Of a stretch of 64,000 nt of DNA, positions 17,622 through 27,087 are shown piece after piece. A model generated the notes under the pieces. The model was given only the letters and a program-made list of their open reading frames with translations, did no database searches and was not told the DNA's origin. The stretch spans positions 999,016-1,063,015 of the forward strand of contig CBFHKX010000001.1 of NCBI GenBank assembly GCA_965656535.1, given 5' to 3'. Both the position numbers and the translations under genes were made by a program. Position 1 is the first letter of the stretch. The number at the start of each line of letters is the position of its first letter. This DNA is from Lishizhenia sp965656535. Its GTDB lineage: Bacteria > Bacteroidota > Bacteroidia > Flavobacteriales_D > Crocinitomicaceae.

Positions 17622-18704
17622 TTAAACTTTTTCTTTAGGTTTATAAAGAATAGTGTTTCTATACAACCAATAAAAAGTCACACAGAAAAAAAGTAGGCCT
17701 ATAAATGCAACAGAAGGCTCTCTGTGCTTACTTCCGTAAATAAGGAGGAGAGCGAGTGCTCCTGAGGTAACTGATAATAACAAGAATATAAGCCAAACTT
17801 GCTTGTCTGTTTTACCGCTATACACTAAGTGATGTGTGGTGTGGTCTTTTCCTCCAACCATTGGAGATTTTCCGGCTCTCAGTCTATTTATAATTACCGT
17901 TATTGTATCAATTGCTGCAGGAGCCATAGCAGTTAGCGTAATTAAAATACTCACCCACTGTGGTATATGTTCATTTACCGACGTGTTAATTAATCCTTTA
18001 ATGGAATAAAAACCTATGAAAAGGCCTAGAAACATAGATCCGGTATCTCCCATAAACATTTTAGAAGGGTATACATTAAAGCGCAAAAATCCTATTAATG
18101 CTCCTATCTGAGCCACAAGAATTACACTCCAGAAGTTTGTATTGAAATCAAGAATTATAAAGTTGGCACCTAAACAAGAAGCTAAAATAAAGATGCTTAC
18201 CGTTCCGGTAATGCCATCCATATTGTCTAACATATTCAGACTATTCATTAAACCAACGATCCAAACAATGGTTAGGGCAAAATTAGCCGTACTGCTACTC
18301 GTTAAATCAACAGTTGTTCCTGAAAGTGCAATAATCACTCCGCACAAGATTTGTGTAGCAAGTTTAATTAATGGTCGTGTATTAAATGTGTCGTCTGTTA
18401 TACCTAAAATAAAAGCGATACTTGCAGCGCCTAGTAGTCCCAAATATTCTTTATCTCTAAAAATGTGATCTTCGAAATAGAAAATGGCGAAAAGAATACC
18501 TGAAAAAAGAAAAACAAAATACAAACTAATTCCACCTAGAGAAGGTTTAGATTCGTTTGACCACCTTACGGTTAAGTCGTTCTTGTTTCTTATTCCTAGC
18601 GATTTAGCAAATCTTAGAGACAGTAGGTTTATTCCATAAGAAAGTAAGAAACCTCCAAGTAAAAAGCCTCCAAGTTGAAACAATATTGATAGTGCCACTG
18701 ACAT
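17622..18704 (-). CDS. WecA/MraY-family polyprenyl-phosphate sugar-1-phosphate transferase
   Basis: Integral membrane enzyme that starts polysaccharide synthesis by moving a sugar-1-phosphate (often GlcNAc-1-P) from a UDP-sugar to undecaprenyl phosphate. The 360 residues contain about ten helices. Motifs are NMLDNMDGI (catalytic Asp), FMGDTGSMFLG, and a cytoplasmic HTTHHLVYSG loop near the C-terminus that is typical of WecA-like rather than MraY proteins. It stands in a minus-strand run with rfbC, wzc, wza and a glycosyltransferase, so it most likely primes the exopolysaccharide made there. Confidence 0.93.
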   Translation of the reverse strand: MSVALSILFQLGGFLLGGFLLSYGINLLSLRFAKSLGIRNKNDLTVRWSNESKPSLGGISLYFVFLFSGILFAIFYFEDHIFRDKEYLGLLGAASIAFILGITDDTFNTRPLIKLATQILCGVIIALSGTTVDLTSSSTANFALTIVWIVGLMNSLNMLDNMDGITGTVSIFILASCLGANFIILDFNTNFWSVILVAQIGALIGFLRFNVYPSKMFMGDTGSMFLGLFIGFYSIKGLINTSVNEHIPQWVSILITLTAMAPAAIDTITVIINRLRAGKSPMVGGKDHTTHHLVYSGKTDKQVWLIFLLLSVTSGALALLLIYGSKHREPSVAFIGLLFFCVTFYWLYRNTILYKPKEKV

Positions 18705-18706
18705 TC

Positions 18707-19252
18707 CTAAAACGGACTATCAAAGCTAATCAATTTTTCTCCAATTAAGTCCTTTTTTGATAGAGTAGGGCTGTTAAAGTTCCAATTAATTGCTAAGTCT
18801 TTATCGTTCCAAAGTAAACACCCTTCTGCTGAAGGATTGTAAAAGTTGGTGCATTTATAGGAGAATACTGTATTGTCTTCAAGTGTTAAGAAGCCATGAG
18901 CAAACCCTTCTGGAATGTAGAATTGCTTTTTGTTTTCTTCACTCAATATAACAGACTGATGATTTCCGTAAGTTGAACTTCCTTTTCTAATATCCACGGC
19001 AACGTCCAGAACAGCTCCTTTAATAACACGTACTAATTTTCCTTGTGCATAAGGAGGTTGTTGAAAATGTAGTCCCCTTAATACTCCCTTTTGAGATTTC
19101 GATTCATTATCTTGCACAAATTCAATCTTTTTATCTAGCGCTTGATTAAACTTTTCTGCGTGAAAACTCTCAAAGAAATATCCTCTTTCATCTTCAAAGA
19201 TTTTAGGTTCAATTATAAATAGTCCTGGTAGTTTACCCTCTGTAATTGTCAT
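18707..19252 (-). CDS. rfbC: dTDP-4-dehydrorhamnose 3,5-epimerase RfbC
   Basis: Third step of dTDP-L-rhamnose synthesis. The 181-residue cupin has the family segments FEDERGYFFESFH, KGVLRGLHFQ with the catalytic His, KLVRVIKGAVLDVAVDIR and PEGFAHGFLTL. It overlaps wzc by four bases and lies two bases from the WecA-like gene, so it belongs to the polysaccharide operon. RfbA and RfbB genes are absent here; an RmlD-like reductase is encoded 20 kb away at 38800-39702. Confidence 0.96.
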   Translation of the reverse strand: MTITEGKLPGLFIIEPKIFEDERGYFFESFHAEKFNQALDKKIEFVQDNESKSQKGVLRGLHFQQPPYAQGKLVRVIKGAVLDVAVDIRKGSSTYGNHQSVILSEENKKQFYIPEGFAHGFLTLEDNTVFSYKCTNFYNPSAEGCLLWNDKDLAINWNFNSPTLSKKDLIGEKLISFDSPF

Positions 19253-21624
19253 TTTTTAAATAGTCTTTGTAAAATTGATTTACCTTCATTCTCTTCCTCA
19301 TAGTACCCGCCATATCCATATCCGTAGCCGTATCCAGATCGACTTTTACTTACTTTTAGTCCGTTGAGTATAACGTTGAGGTGCTTTATTTTTTGTATTT
19401 TCTCTAGTTCTTTTACTTTTTCAATAAACTGTCTGCCAGAGTAATTTGCCTTGAAAATATAAATTGGAATATCTGCCTTAGATAAAGTCTTTAATCCGTC
19501 AGATACAATACCAACGGGAGGGTTGTCAATTATAATAATATCGTATTCCGTTTTGAGTGTCTCTAAAAAAGTATCGAATTTAGGACTTAGAATAAGCTCT
19601 GAAGGATTAGGAGGTATAGGACCTGCAGTAATAATATCTAATTCTGGTAAAGGCGTTTTTTTAATACACTCTTTTACTGTGTAGGTATCACATAGAATGT
19701 TAGATACTCCCTTTAGGTTATCCACATTTGCTCCTAAGTGAATTTTAGGTTTCCTTAGATCGAGATCAATAATAACTGTTTTTTTTCCTGAAGCAGCAAT
19801 AATACCTGCTAAATTAAGAGCTACAAACGTTTTTCCTTCTCCAGAAACCGAGCTAGAGATAGCAATAAGTTGAGCATTTGGGTCTATAAAGGTTAAGTTA
19901 CTCCTTATGTTTCGCATGGCTTCTGCAATCATTGATTTAGGTGCTTCTGCAATAAGAAGTTGTGAGTGTTTCATTGCTTTTTTATACAAGGGTACAGAAC
20001 CTAGAACATTAGTGTTTTCTGGTAATATTTTTTTCAGGTCATCTAGGTTATTTATTTCATTGTATGAAACGTATTTGTAAAATAAGTAAAACGCACCGAT
20101 GAGAAACCCTAAAAATAAAAAGGCGATATATATTTTTGAGTGATTTGGCGAAATTGGACTGGTAGGTAAACCGGCTTTTCTTAAAACTTTGTTGTTAGAA
20201 GTGTATCCCGCATTAGAAATAGAGTAGAGTACTTTTTTTTCTGTAAGAAGGGTGTAGTATTTTTCGTTTAAGGATTCTAATTTTTTTAATCGTGCTAATT
20301 CGATTTTCTTTTCTGGTAAAGCAAAGTATTCTTTTTCATAAGCTGCAATCTGTTCCACTAGAACCTTTCTTTTGCTTTCAATTCTTACTGCAATTGTCTC
20401 AATTGTTTTAGAAATTGTGCGCATCTCACGATCTATTCTATCATTTAAACTTGTGATTGAAGTACTTTTTTCAGTAACGTTAAATAAAAGGTCTTCTTTC
20501 TGTTCTAATTTATTCAATAAACGTTCTATTTGACTACCCAAAATTTCTTCAAAGCTTTTGTTGTAAAGTGCCGGTAACAGTTTGTATATCTCAAGTCGGT
20601 TTGTATTTCCATTTAATTTCTCTTGTATAAGAGTTAGTGCATATTTCTCGTCTTCTAGCTCAAAAAGTGCATCTTGAAGTTTTGTAATGTTTGAATTTAG
20701 CGCAGTGGTATATGACTCTGGGTCTGGCATATTTTGAAGTCTCTGAAAACGCGTAATGCTATCTCTAGAAGCCTTAACTTCTGTGTTGAGAGAATCGAGC
20801 TGATTACTAATAAATGCGAGTATTTTTTCAGAACTTTCTCTTTGGTTTTCATTGTCGTATGCAAAGAAAGCTGTACCCACAGCGTTTGCAATGTCTCTAG
20901 AAAGTGCAGCATTGTTAGATTGATAAGCGATTTCTATCGTTTTTGCATTCAAGTCTATTGGTGTAATAGTCAAGTTTGGCAAGTATTTTTCAGATAAGCT
21001 TTCGGGCGTGTTAAAGATAAAGTAGAGTTCATTTTCAGAAATGTCTTGTTGGAAAGAGGAGAAATTGGCAGTTTTGATTTGAATATCAAAATAATCGTTT
21101 TTCACCCGTTCTTCGAGTTCAATAGTTATGTTACACTCTTTACCAAGGTGGTTGAATTTCAAGGTTAACATTCTATCGTCTTCATTCTTTTTTGAGAGAT
21201 AGATAGGAATATTGCAAAGAGACGAGTCAAAAAGGGCATAAACCGTTACATTGAAGGTGCTTTGAAGGTATTTTTCCTCTGTAAGGATATTTCCTTTTGA
21301 GTAATGACTTACATGCATATTGAGCGAATTAATCGCTTTGTCAAAAAGAAACTGAGACCTCAATAATTCTATTTCAGCCGATATGTTGTCGTTGCTGTTA
21401 ATGTTTTCAAAGTCAATAACTTCTTTACCTGTATCCTCTTTTGTTATTTGAATAAGCATTTCTGATTGGTAAACGCTTTTGGTATACCTCAGATAAATAA
21501 ATGCAGTTGCCAGAGAGAATAAAACGAAAATTAGTAAAACAGACCAAGTTCGTCTTAAAACCGTTTTAAATATATCTGGGTCGAAATCTTTATTGATGAA
21601 TATTCTACTTGTGTTATTGTTCAT
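19249..21624 (-). CDS. Polysaccharide co-polymerase / tyrosine autokinase, Wzc-like
   Basis: Inner-membrane protein controlling polysaccharide chain length and export. It has a first helix at about residues 25-48, a periplasmic Wzz-type coiled-coil domain to about 505, a second helix at about 510-530, and a cytoplasmic BY-kinase. The kinase has Walker A SSVSGEGKTFVALNLA, Walker A' VIIDLDLRKP and Walker B IIIIDNPPVG. The tail is a Tyr cluster (YGYGYGYGGYY) before a basic end, the expected autophosphorylation site. At 791 residues it is a full one-piece kinase. It shares an operon with the Wza-like gene (zero-base gap) and rfbC. Confidence 0.94.
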   Translation of the reverse strand: MNNNTSRIFINKDFDPDIFKTVLRRTWSVLLIFVLFSLATAFIYLRYTKSVYQSEMLIQITKEDTGKEVIDFENINSNDNISAEIELLRSQFLFDKAINSLNMHVSHYSKGNILTEEKYLQSTFNVTVYALFDSSLCNIPIYLSKKNEDDRMLTLKFNHLGKECNITIELEERVKNDYFDIQIKTANFSSFQQDISENELYFIFNTPESLSEKYLPNLTITPIDLNAKTIEIAYQSNNAALSRDIANAVGTAFFAYDNENQRESSEKILAFISNQLDSLNTEVKASRDSITRFQRLQNMPDPESYTTALNSNITKLQDALFELEDEKYALTLIQEKLNGNTNRLEIYKLLPALYNKSFEEILGSQIERLLNKLEQKEDLLFNVTEKSTSITSLNDRIDREMRTISKTIETIAVRIESKRKVLVEQIAAYEKEYFALPEKKIELARLKKLESLNEKYYTLLTEKKVLYSISNAGYTSNNKVLRKAGLPTSPISPNHSKIYIAFLFLGFLIGAFYLFYKYVSYNEINNLDDLKKILPENTNVLGSVPLYKKAMKHSQLLIAEAPKSMIAEAMRNIRSNLTFIDPNAQLIAISSSVSGEGKTFVALNLAGIIAASGKKTVIIDLDLRKPKIHLGANVDNLKGVSNILCDTYTVKECIKKTPLPELDIITAGPIPPNPSELILSPKFDTFLETLKTEYDIIIIDNPPVGIVSDGLKTLSKADIPIYIFKANYSGRQFIEKVKELEKIQKIKHLNVILNGLKVSKSRSGYGYGYGYGGYYEEENEGKSILQRLFKK

Positions 21625-22386
21625 TTAATTCAAGTTCGTAAGCACAGTAATTAATATCACAGCAGATGAGAGTATGGTTAGAATAGGAGTAACTTCTTGT
21701 AACACCTCTCTACTAATTTGATTAGATGGTTCGATGTAAATGTAATCATTTCCTTGTACAATCATATCGGCATACATTAATCCGTCTAACGTACTGAGGT
21801 CTACTTTGTAGATGAGTCGTTCTTCTCCCACTTTTCGCATTATTTTAATTGACTTGGCTTTTCCTCTGTCTGTAATTCCTCCAGCAAGCGCTATGGCTTC
21901 CATGAGTGTGGTGTTTGGGTTGGAAAGCAAGACTACTTTCGCATCGCTACCATTACCCGGAAAAACAATAACTCTTTTATTGGTAACGGTAACTTTAATA
22001 AATGGGGCTTTGTAAGAGAGTGCGTATTTACTTTCTAGTATATCTTCAGACTCTTGAATAGTAAGCCCTTTGAGTAAAACGTTGCCAATAATAGGCAGTT
22101 CTGCGTAGCCGTCGTTTTTAATGATGTACTCAATTTCTTTTGAAGTATTACCATTGTTTTCGAGCACTTGTCTATCTATCAATTTCTCGCCATTTTTAGT
22201 GGTTAGTGTGAAAGAAATTTTATCATTAACAGCTAACTTATATTCTTCTGATGGTTTTAATGGAATGGAATCTTCAATAACTACCTTACTGTTTTTTTCT
22301 TCTTTAAACATCAGGTTGCTGTTTATACCACAGCTGGATAGTAAAAGAACTATGAAAATGCAGAATAAACTATTTATTTTTATCAT
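21625..22386 (-). CDS. Polysaccharide export outer-membrane lipoprotein, Wza-like
   Basis: Forms the outer-membrane exit for the polysaccharide whose export is gated by the adjacent Wzc. The signal peptide ends LLLSSCG (lipobox). A Poly_export domain lies at about residues 45-130 (KPSEEYKLAVNDKISFTLT) and an SLBB-like segment at about 135-215. A single C-terminal helix (VTPILTILSSAVILITVLTNL) matches the outer-membrane alpha-helix of Wza. At 253 residues it is shorter than E. coli Wza, with one fewer SLBB. The ATG at 22386 is preferred over the TTG two codons upstream; its start overlaps the end of the glycosyltransferase gene by 17 bases. Confidence 0.9.
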   Translation of the reverse strand: MIKINSLFCIFIVLLLSSCGINSNLMFKEEKNSKVVIEDSIPLKPSEEYKLAVNDKISFTLTTKNGEKLIDRQVLENNGNTSKEIEYIIKNDGYAELPIIGNVLLKGLTIQESEDILESKYALSYKAPFIKVTVTNKRVIVFPGNGSDAKVVLLSNPNTTLMEAIALAGGITDRGKAKSIKIMRKVGEERLIYKVDLSTLDGLMYADMIVQGNDYIYIEPSNQISREVLQEVTPILTILSSAVILITVLTNLN

Positions 22387-23557
22387 TTGCAAGTGTTTTG
22401 AGGTATAACGTTTCCATGTTTTTTACTAACGTGGTGTAATGAAATTTATCTTTAACATAACTATAACCTGCTTTAGAGAAAGATACGCGTAACGCTTTGT
22501 CCTCTACCAATAAACGTAACTTATTGCAGTAAGTTTCATAATCTCCATTTTTTATAACAAATCCTGTTTTGTTCTCTAGTACAATGTCTTTAACACCTCC
22601 TACGTCCGTTGAGATTACAGGTAGGTTCGTAGCTTGTGCTTCAATCAAGCTTACTGGGGTTCCTTCATTTTTGGAGGTTAGGCAAATAATATCCATCCCG
22701 GCATTAAAAGTAGCAATGTCTTTAATCCAGGAAGTTAATAAAATACTATATCCGTATTTCTTATTCAGGAGAGTAACTTCTTTTTCAATAGATTTTCTTT
22801 CAGCTCCGTCACCAACAATAAAAACTTTTACTTTTTGATTCGTTGAGGAAAGTAAATTGTCAATAATCCTAAGAAAGAAAGCATGGTTTTTTATCGGTGC
22901 TAATCTGCCAATTATAGCAATAGCAACTTCATTTTGGTCGATATTATATTTTTGACGAGTCTCTGCTCTTTTGTTTACCAGATTTTCTTGAAATTGCTCT
23001 AAATCAAAACCTAATTGAACTACTTCTACTTTTTCTTTTTTACAAATTTTATGTACGCTCGTTAATTCTTCTTTTTGAGTTTTACTAATTGCAATAATTT
23101 TTGAGCTTTTTCGAGCTAATCTTCTTTCGATACTTTTAAAAATAGCTGTTTTTAATTTACCAAAGTACGAATGGAAAACGTGTCCATGAAAAGTATGGAT
23201 AATCACAGGAACTCCGCAAGCGTGAGCAGCTTTTCTACCTAGTGCTCCAGCTTTAGCAGCGTGTGTGTGCACGATGTCAGGTTTATAATCTTGTATAATA
23301 GCTTTAATTTCTTTGTAGGCTTTCCTGTCTGATAATAAACTTGGCTTGCGCTGTAAGGAAGAAATTATTTTCGGTTTTATCTTGTATTTGTCAAGAATGT
23401 GAAGCGAATCTTTCTCGTCTTTTTCTGGTCCACCTCCAATTAGTAAAGTTTCAAAATCATCGCTTAAAAAACGGGTTAAAAAAGTAGCGTTGTAAGTCGG
23501 ACCTCCGATGTTAAATCGATTAATTATTCGCAGTATTTTTATTTTTTTCTCAGGCAT
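22370..23557 (-). CDS. Glycosyltransferase, GT4 family
   Basis: GT-B fold retaining glycosyltransferase. The N-terminal half begins KILRIINRFNIGGPTYNATF, and carries the HTHAAKAGALGRKAA segment. The C-terminal half has IGRLAPIKNHAFFLRI, FIVGDGAERKSIE and the EX7E-type donor site SKNEGTPVSLIEAQA, then VISTDVGGVKDIV. The sugar donor and acceptor are unknown. I start it at the ATG at 23557, since a -7 box covers the earlier ATG at 23581. It is the first gene of the polysaccharide run Wza-Wzc-RfbC-WecA. Confidence 0.92.
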   Translation of the reverse strand: MPEKKIKILRIINRFNIGGPTYNATFLTRFLSDDFETLLIGGGPEKDEKDSLHILDKYKIKPKIISSLQRKPSLLSDRKAYKEIKAIIQDYKPDIVHTHAAKAGALGRKAAHACGVPVIIHTFHGHVFHSYFGKLKTAIFKSIERRLARKSSKIIAISKTQKEELTSVHKICKKEKVEVVQLGFDLEQFQENLVNKRAETRQKYNIDQNEVAIAIIGRLAPIKNHAFFLRIIDNLLSSTNQKVKVFIVGDGAERKSIEKEVTLLNKKYGYSILLTSWIKDIATFNAGMDIICLTSKNEGTPVSLIEAQATNLPVISTDVGGVKDIVLENKTGFVIKNGDYETYCNKLRLLVEDKALRVSFSKAGYSYVKDKFHYTTLVKNMETLYLKTLANDKNK

Positions 23558-23578
23558 GTTTAAAGCTGATAGCGGGTT

Positions 23579-23586
23579 CAAAGCTA
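23579..23586 (-). promoter_or_regulatory. -7 promoter box of the polysaccharide operon
   Basis: TAGCTTTG on the minus strand fits TAnnTTTG and lies 21 bases before the glycosyltransferase ATG at 23557. Downstream genes follow with gaps of 44 bases or less to 13131, so one transcript could cover the whole run. Confidence 0.4.
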
Positions 23587-23677
23587 ATAAGATTTTTTTG
23601 GTGTTCTAAATTCTTACAATTTTCAGGAAATTATAAATCACATTTTAGAATAGTTTTACCTTTATCTTAAAAAGAAT

Positions 23678-25138
23678 ATGATTAAATATATACTAGTTGG
23701 CATACTTTTCATTTGTTGGTCAATTGGATTAAGTCAAAGCAACGCCGTTCAAAAGCAAATAGATCTTTTTTCAAATAGTACCTATTTTGAGAGTGCTGGT
23801 ATTAGTTTTGAAGCTGTAGATCTTGCAACAGGAAATGTAATTGCTTCGTATAATCCAAAATTGGCAATAGCGCCGGCTTCAACTGTTAAACTATTTACAA
23901 CAGCTACGGCATTTTTAACTTTAGGAGGAGGCTATCAACCAGAAACACGTTTTTATTTAGATGGATATGTAGATACCTTAGGCGTGCTCCAAGGAAATCT
24001 TTTTATACGTGGAGGAGGTGATCCTTCTCTTGGTTCTCGTTTCTTTGAAAAAAGAGAAACAGTATCTAACTTTTTAACAGATTGGGCAAAAAGTCTAATA
24101 GAATTAGGAATAAAAAAAATAAATGGAGCCGTAATTGCCGATGGTTCAGACTTTGGATATAATGGTGCTCCCGGAGGGTGGACATGGGCAGATTTAGGCA
24201 ATTATTATGGGGCTGGCCCTGCTGGCTGCACGCTGTATGATAATATGGTTTATTTACTGTTTAATACAGGAGAGAAGGTGGGTGACTCAACACATTTGTC
24301 GTGCACGGTTCCTTACATTCCTAATTTTGAATTAGACAATTATGTTGTTTCTGCACAGTCAAAAAGAGATAATAGTTACGTATATGGCGCGCCTTATTTG
24401 CATAGCCGATTTATCACGGGTTCTTTGCCAGCTAAAGAAGAAGAATTTGAGGTGAAAGCAAGTATTCCAGATCCGGAGTATTTGCTTGCTTTGGAGTTAG
24501 ATTATGCTCTTCAGCAACAAGGCGTATCGATTGCTCAAGCTCCAGAAGGATATAGAACGTTTAAAAGGAGAAGAGCTGCCGAGGATAGATATGATAAACA
24601 ACCTTTTTACAGCTACAAGGGAAAAACGCTTAGTAGTGTTGCCTATCATACCAATATGAGAAGTGTAAATCTATTTGCAGAACAACTCCTTTGCTTAATA
24701 CCTTATGAAAAGTATGGTGTAGGCACCACATATAAAGGTAGTGAGTTTGTAACACGCTTCTGGGAAGATAAAATGAAAGCTGGGTATAGAATTACCGACG
24801 GTTCCGGGTTGTCAAGAAATAATGCATTGAGCGCAAATCATTTTACGGCTATGTTATCCTACATGTCTGCTTCTAAGTTTGCTACGGATTTTGAGAATAC
24901 TTTACCTGTTGCAGGTAAGAGCGGAACCTTGTCAAGAGTGTGTCGAGGGCAAGTAGCACAAGGGAGGTTGTATGCAAAGAGTGGAACAATGTCACGCATT
25001 AAGTCATACGCAGGATATGTAACATCTTCTTCAGGTAAAAAGATAGCTTTTGCAATTATTGTAAATAATTATTTAGGCAGCTCAAGCAACGTGGTAAGAA
25101 AAATGGAAAAGGTGTTCAATGCGATGGCTACTTATTGA
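23678..25138 (+). CDS. dacB: D-alanyl-D-alanine carboxypeptidase/endopeptidase (PBP4, S13 family)
   Basis: Periplasmic low-molecular-weight penicillin-binding protein that trims or opens peptidoglycan cross-links. The signal peptide ends IGLSQS. Catalytic motifs are SxxK in APASTVKLFTT (about residues 66-76), SxN in GSGLSRNNAL (about 375) and KSGT in VAGKSGTLS and again in LYAKSGTMSR. The insert between SxxK and SxN has the length usual for S13 enzymes (486 total). A weak -7-like TACCTTTA precedes it at 23657. It is convergent with ddl and overlaps it by 11 bases; both act on D-Ala-D-Ala. Confidence 0.94.
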   Translation: MIKYILVGILFICWSIGLSQSNAVQKQIDLFSNSTYFESAGISFEAVDLATGNVIASYNPKLAIAPASTVKLFTTATAFLTLGGGYQPETRFYLDGYVDTLGVLQGNLFIRGGGDPSLGSRFFEKRETVSNFLTDWAKSLIELGIKKINGAVIADGSDFGYNGAPGGWTWADLGNYYGAGPAGCTLYDNMVYLLFNTGEKVGDSTHLSCTVPYIPNFELDNYVVSAQSKRDNSYVYGAPYLHSRFITGSLPAKEEEFEVKASIPDPEYLLALELDYALQQQGVSIAQAPEGYRTFKRRRAAEDRYDKQPFYSYKGKTLSSVAYHTNMRSVNLFAEQLLCLIPYEKYGVGTTYKGSEFVTRFWEDKMKAGYRITDGSGLSRNNALSANHFTAMLSYMSASKFATDFENTLPVAGKSGTLSRVCRGQVAQGRLYAKSGTMSRIKSYAGYVTSSSGKKIAFAIIVNNYLGSSSNVVRKMEKVFNAMATY

Positions 25139-26093
25139 GAATGTAAGCATAAATTGTCGACCAAAAATCAGCAATTTTTATTCCTTCAACACTTAACATT
25201 TGAGGCACTAATGATGCTTCTGTAAATCCTGGTGTTGTATTTACCTCAATAATAAATGGCGCATCGTTGCAAAGCATAAAGTCGATACGCGCAATAGAAT
25301 TGAGTTGCAAGGTCTGATACACTTTTTTTGATATTTCTTGAATTTGTTTTACGAGGTGATCTTCTAGTTTTGCAGGAGTAATTTCTTGTGTTGTTCCGCT
25401 GTATTTCGCTTCAAAATCGAAAAACTCTGTTTCACAAATAATTTCTGTAATTGGCAAAGCGTGTATTCCATTTTTGTCCTGATAAACCGCACACGTAAAT
25501 TCTCGTCCTTTTAAAAAAGATTCAAGAACAACAGTTTTTCCTTCTTTGAATGCTAAATCAATTGCATGCTGCAGTTCGTTTGCCTGTTTTACTTTAGAAA
25601 TTCCATAACTTGAACCACTGTCTGTTGGTTTTACAAAAATAGGTAAGTTGAGTTGTTCAACTGCTTCTGTTATACTTACCTTATTTTCTGTAAGTAAAAT
25701 ACTATTAGCAACTGAAAAACCTAGGCCTTTTAAAAATTGATTACAAAACCATTTGTCGAATGAAATTTCACTACTTAGTGCGCTACTATTTATGTAGGGA
25801 ATACCTTTCATGTCAAGAAACGCCTGTATTTTTCCATTTTCACCAGGATTCCCATGAATGTAAACATGTGCAACATCTATTTGTACGGTTTCGTTTTTCC
25901 AATCAAAAGAAAGCGTTGTTAAATTAACAGGTAGCGTTTCGTTTTCCACTTTTACATTCCAACCATCTCGCGTTACTTCTACAAGGTAGAAATTGTAATT
26001 GGATGGAGCATGTTTGTAAATAACTTGAGCACTCTTTTTAGAGATCTCGAATTCAGAAGAAAATCCGCCGTATAGAATTGCTACGTTTTTCAT
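25128..26093 (-). CDS. ddl: D-alanine--D-alanine ligase
   Basis: ATP-grasp ligase making the D-Ala-D-Ala dipeptide for peptidoglycan. The 321 residues show YGGFSSEFEIS at the N-terminus, IHGNPGENGKIQ, the ATP-grasp segment PIFVKPTDSGSSYGISKV, and the metal and product site IEVNTTPGFTEASLVPQ. I choose the ATG at 26093, because the ten residues upstream are not family-like and this start gives MKNVAILYGG. It is divergent from the PASTA gene and convergent with dacB, forming a peptidoglycan-centred cluster. Confidence 0.96.
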   Translation of the reverse strand: MKNVAILYGGFSSEFEISKKSAQVIYKHAPSNYNFYLVEVTRDGWNVKVENETLPVNLTTLSFDWKNETVQIDVAHVYIHGNPGENGKIQAFLDMKGIPYINSSALSSEISFDKWFCNQFLKGLGFSVANSILLTENKVSITEAVEQLNLPIFVKPTDSGSSYGISKVKQANELQHAIDLAFKEGKTVVLESFLKGREFTCAVYQDKNGIHALPITEIICETEFFDFEAKYSGTTQEITPAKLEDHLVKQIQEISKKVYQTLQLNSIARIDFMLCNDAPFIIEVNTTPGFTEASLVPQMLSVEGIKIADFWSTIYAYILNK

Positions 26094-26222
26094 GTTTAAA
26101 ACTTTTAGCGAAGATAATGGCAAAAGGGTGAATGTTCTACTGCGTATTTTTAAAAGTTTTCAGCAAATAATTATTCAAAACGCAAAACAACTTAGAAAGA
26201 GGGTAAAGGCAGAACTTATTTT

Positions 26223-26230
26223 TATATTTG
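26223..26230 (+). promoter_or_regulatory. -7 promoter box of the PASTA gene
   Basis: TATATTTG lies 21 bases before the ATG at 26252 in the 158-base gap between divergent ddl and the PASTA gene. A weaker TATCTTCG-like box faces ddl on the other strand near 26114-26121. Confidence 0.5.
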
Positions 26231-26251
26231 TTCTTGAAAATTTAGAAGAGG

Positions 26252-27073
26252 ATGACATTCTTAAAGAAACTTGGAGCTTTTGCAAGCAGTAAAGCATTTT
26301 TGCTTTCACTTGCATTGATTGTACTTTTTTGGATAGCTCTAATTTGGGGAAGCGTATGGAGCTTTAGCTCGTTCACCAAACACGGCGAAAAAATTGAAGT
26401 TCCTATCTTAGCTTCAAACGATAAAAGTCAGCTCGTTAATGTTTCTCAGTTAGAAGCGCTTTTAAAAGATAAAGAATTGGGCTTTGAGGTGTTGGATTCA
26501 ATCTACAACCCAGATTTAGTAGAGGGCACCATTATATATCAAGATCCTCTACCTACTGAAAAAAACGGGCAGTTTGTAAAGAGTGGAAGGGTTATTAAAG
26601 TGCGCGTTTCTAAACGATCAAGAGATGTTTCTGTTCCTAAGTTAATAGATAAGTCGCAACGTTATGCAGAAGGTATTTTGTCTATTATTGGTTTAAGATC
26701 AAGAGCAAAATACGTTCCTAGCGATGTAAACGGATCTGTATTAGATGTTAAGTATAAAGGTAAAAAGGTGCAGAGCGGACAAAAATTACCTATAAATTCA
26801 GTCCTCGAATTAACCATTGGAAAGAAAGCTGGTGGAACGCTTATAAATGTTCCAGATTTAAGTGGATTAACAATATCAGAAGCAAAGTTACGTTTACAAA
26901 ACAATAGTGCTTTGAGTCTATACATTAGCTGTGCAGAGTGTGTAACAGCTCAAGATAGCGCAAGCGCTCGTATTAACGCTCAAACTCCCGTAGCAGCAGA
27001 AGGCTCTATGGTTCCGCAGGGAACTACAATAACGGCCTTTGCGTCTCTTGGTGTTCAAGAAAATATGTACTAG
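26252..27073 (+). CDS. PASTA domain membrane protein
   Basis: Single-pass protein with a basic N-terminus, one membrane helix at about residues 15-37, and three PASTA domains outside (about 45-107, 108-180 and 185-262). Repeated features are VPxL..S...A...L and the closing VRVSKRSR, LELTIGKK and ITAFASLG strands. PASTA domains bind muropeptides in kinases and penicillin-binding proteins, but there is no kinase or transpeptidase here. The neighbouring ddl and dacB suggest a cell-wall role. The order ddl, PASTA, RluA-type synthase is one I recall from other Flavobacteriia. The next gene starts 14 bases downstream. Confidence 0.9.
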   Translation: MTFLKKLGAFASSKAFLLSLALIVLFWIALIWGSVWSFSSFTKHGEKIEVPILASNDKSQLVNVSQLEALLKDKELGFEVLDSIYNPDLVEGTIIYQDPLPTEKNGQFVKSGRVIKVRVSKRSRDVSVPKLIDKSQRYAEGILSIIGLRSRAKYVPSDVNGSVLDVKYKGKKVQSGQKLPINSVLELTIGKKAGGTLINVPDLSGLTISEAKLRLQNNSALSLYISCAECVTAQDSASARINAQTPVAAEGSMVPQGTTITAFASLGVQENMY

Positions 27074-27087
27074 TACACGATTAAATT

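Noticed and set aside
19258..19350. Tandem DNA repeat near the end of wzc
   Set aside because: The repeated ATCCATATCC-like pattern simply encodes the Tyr/Gly-rich tail of the tyrosine kinase.
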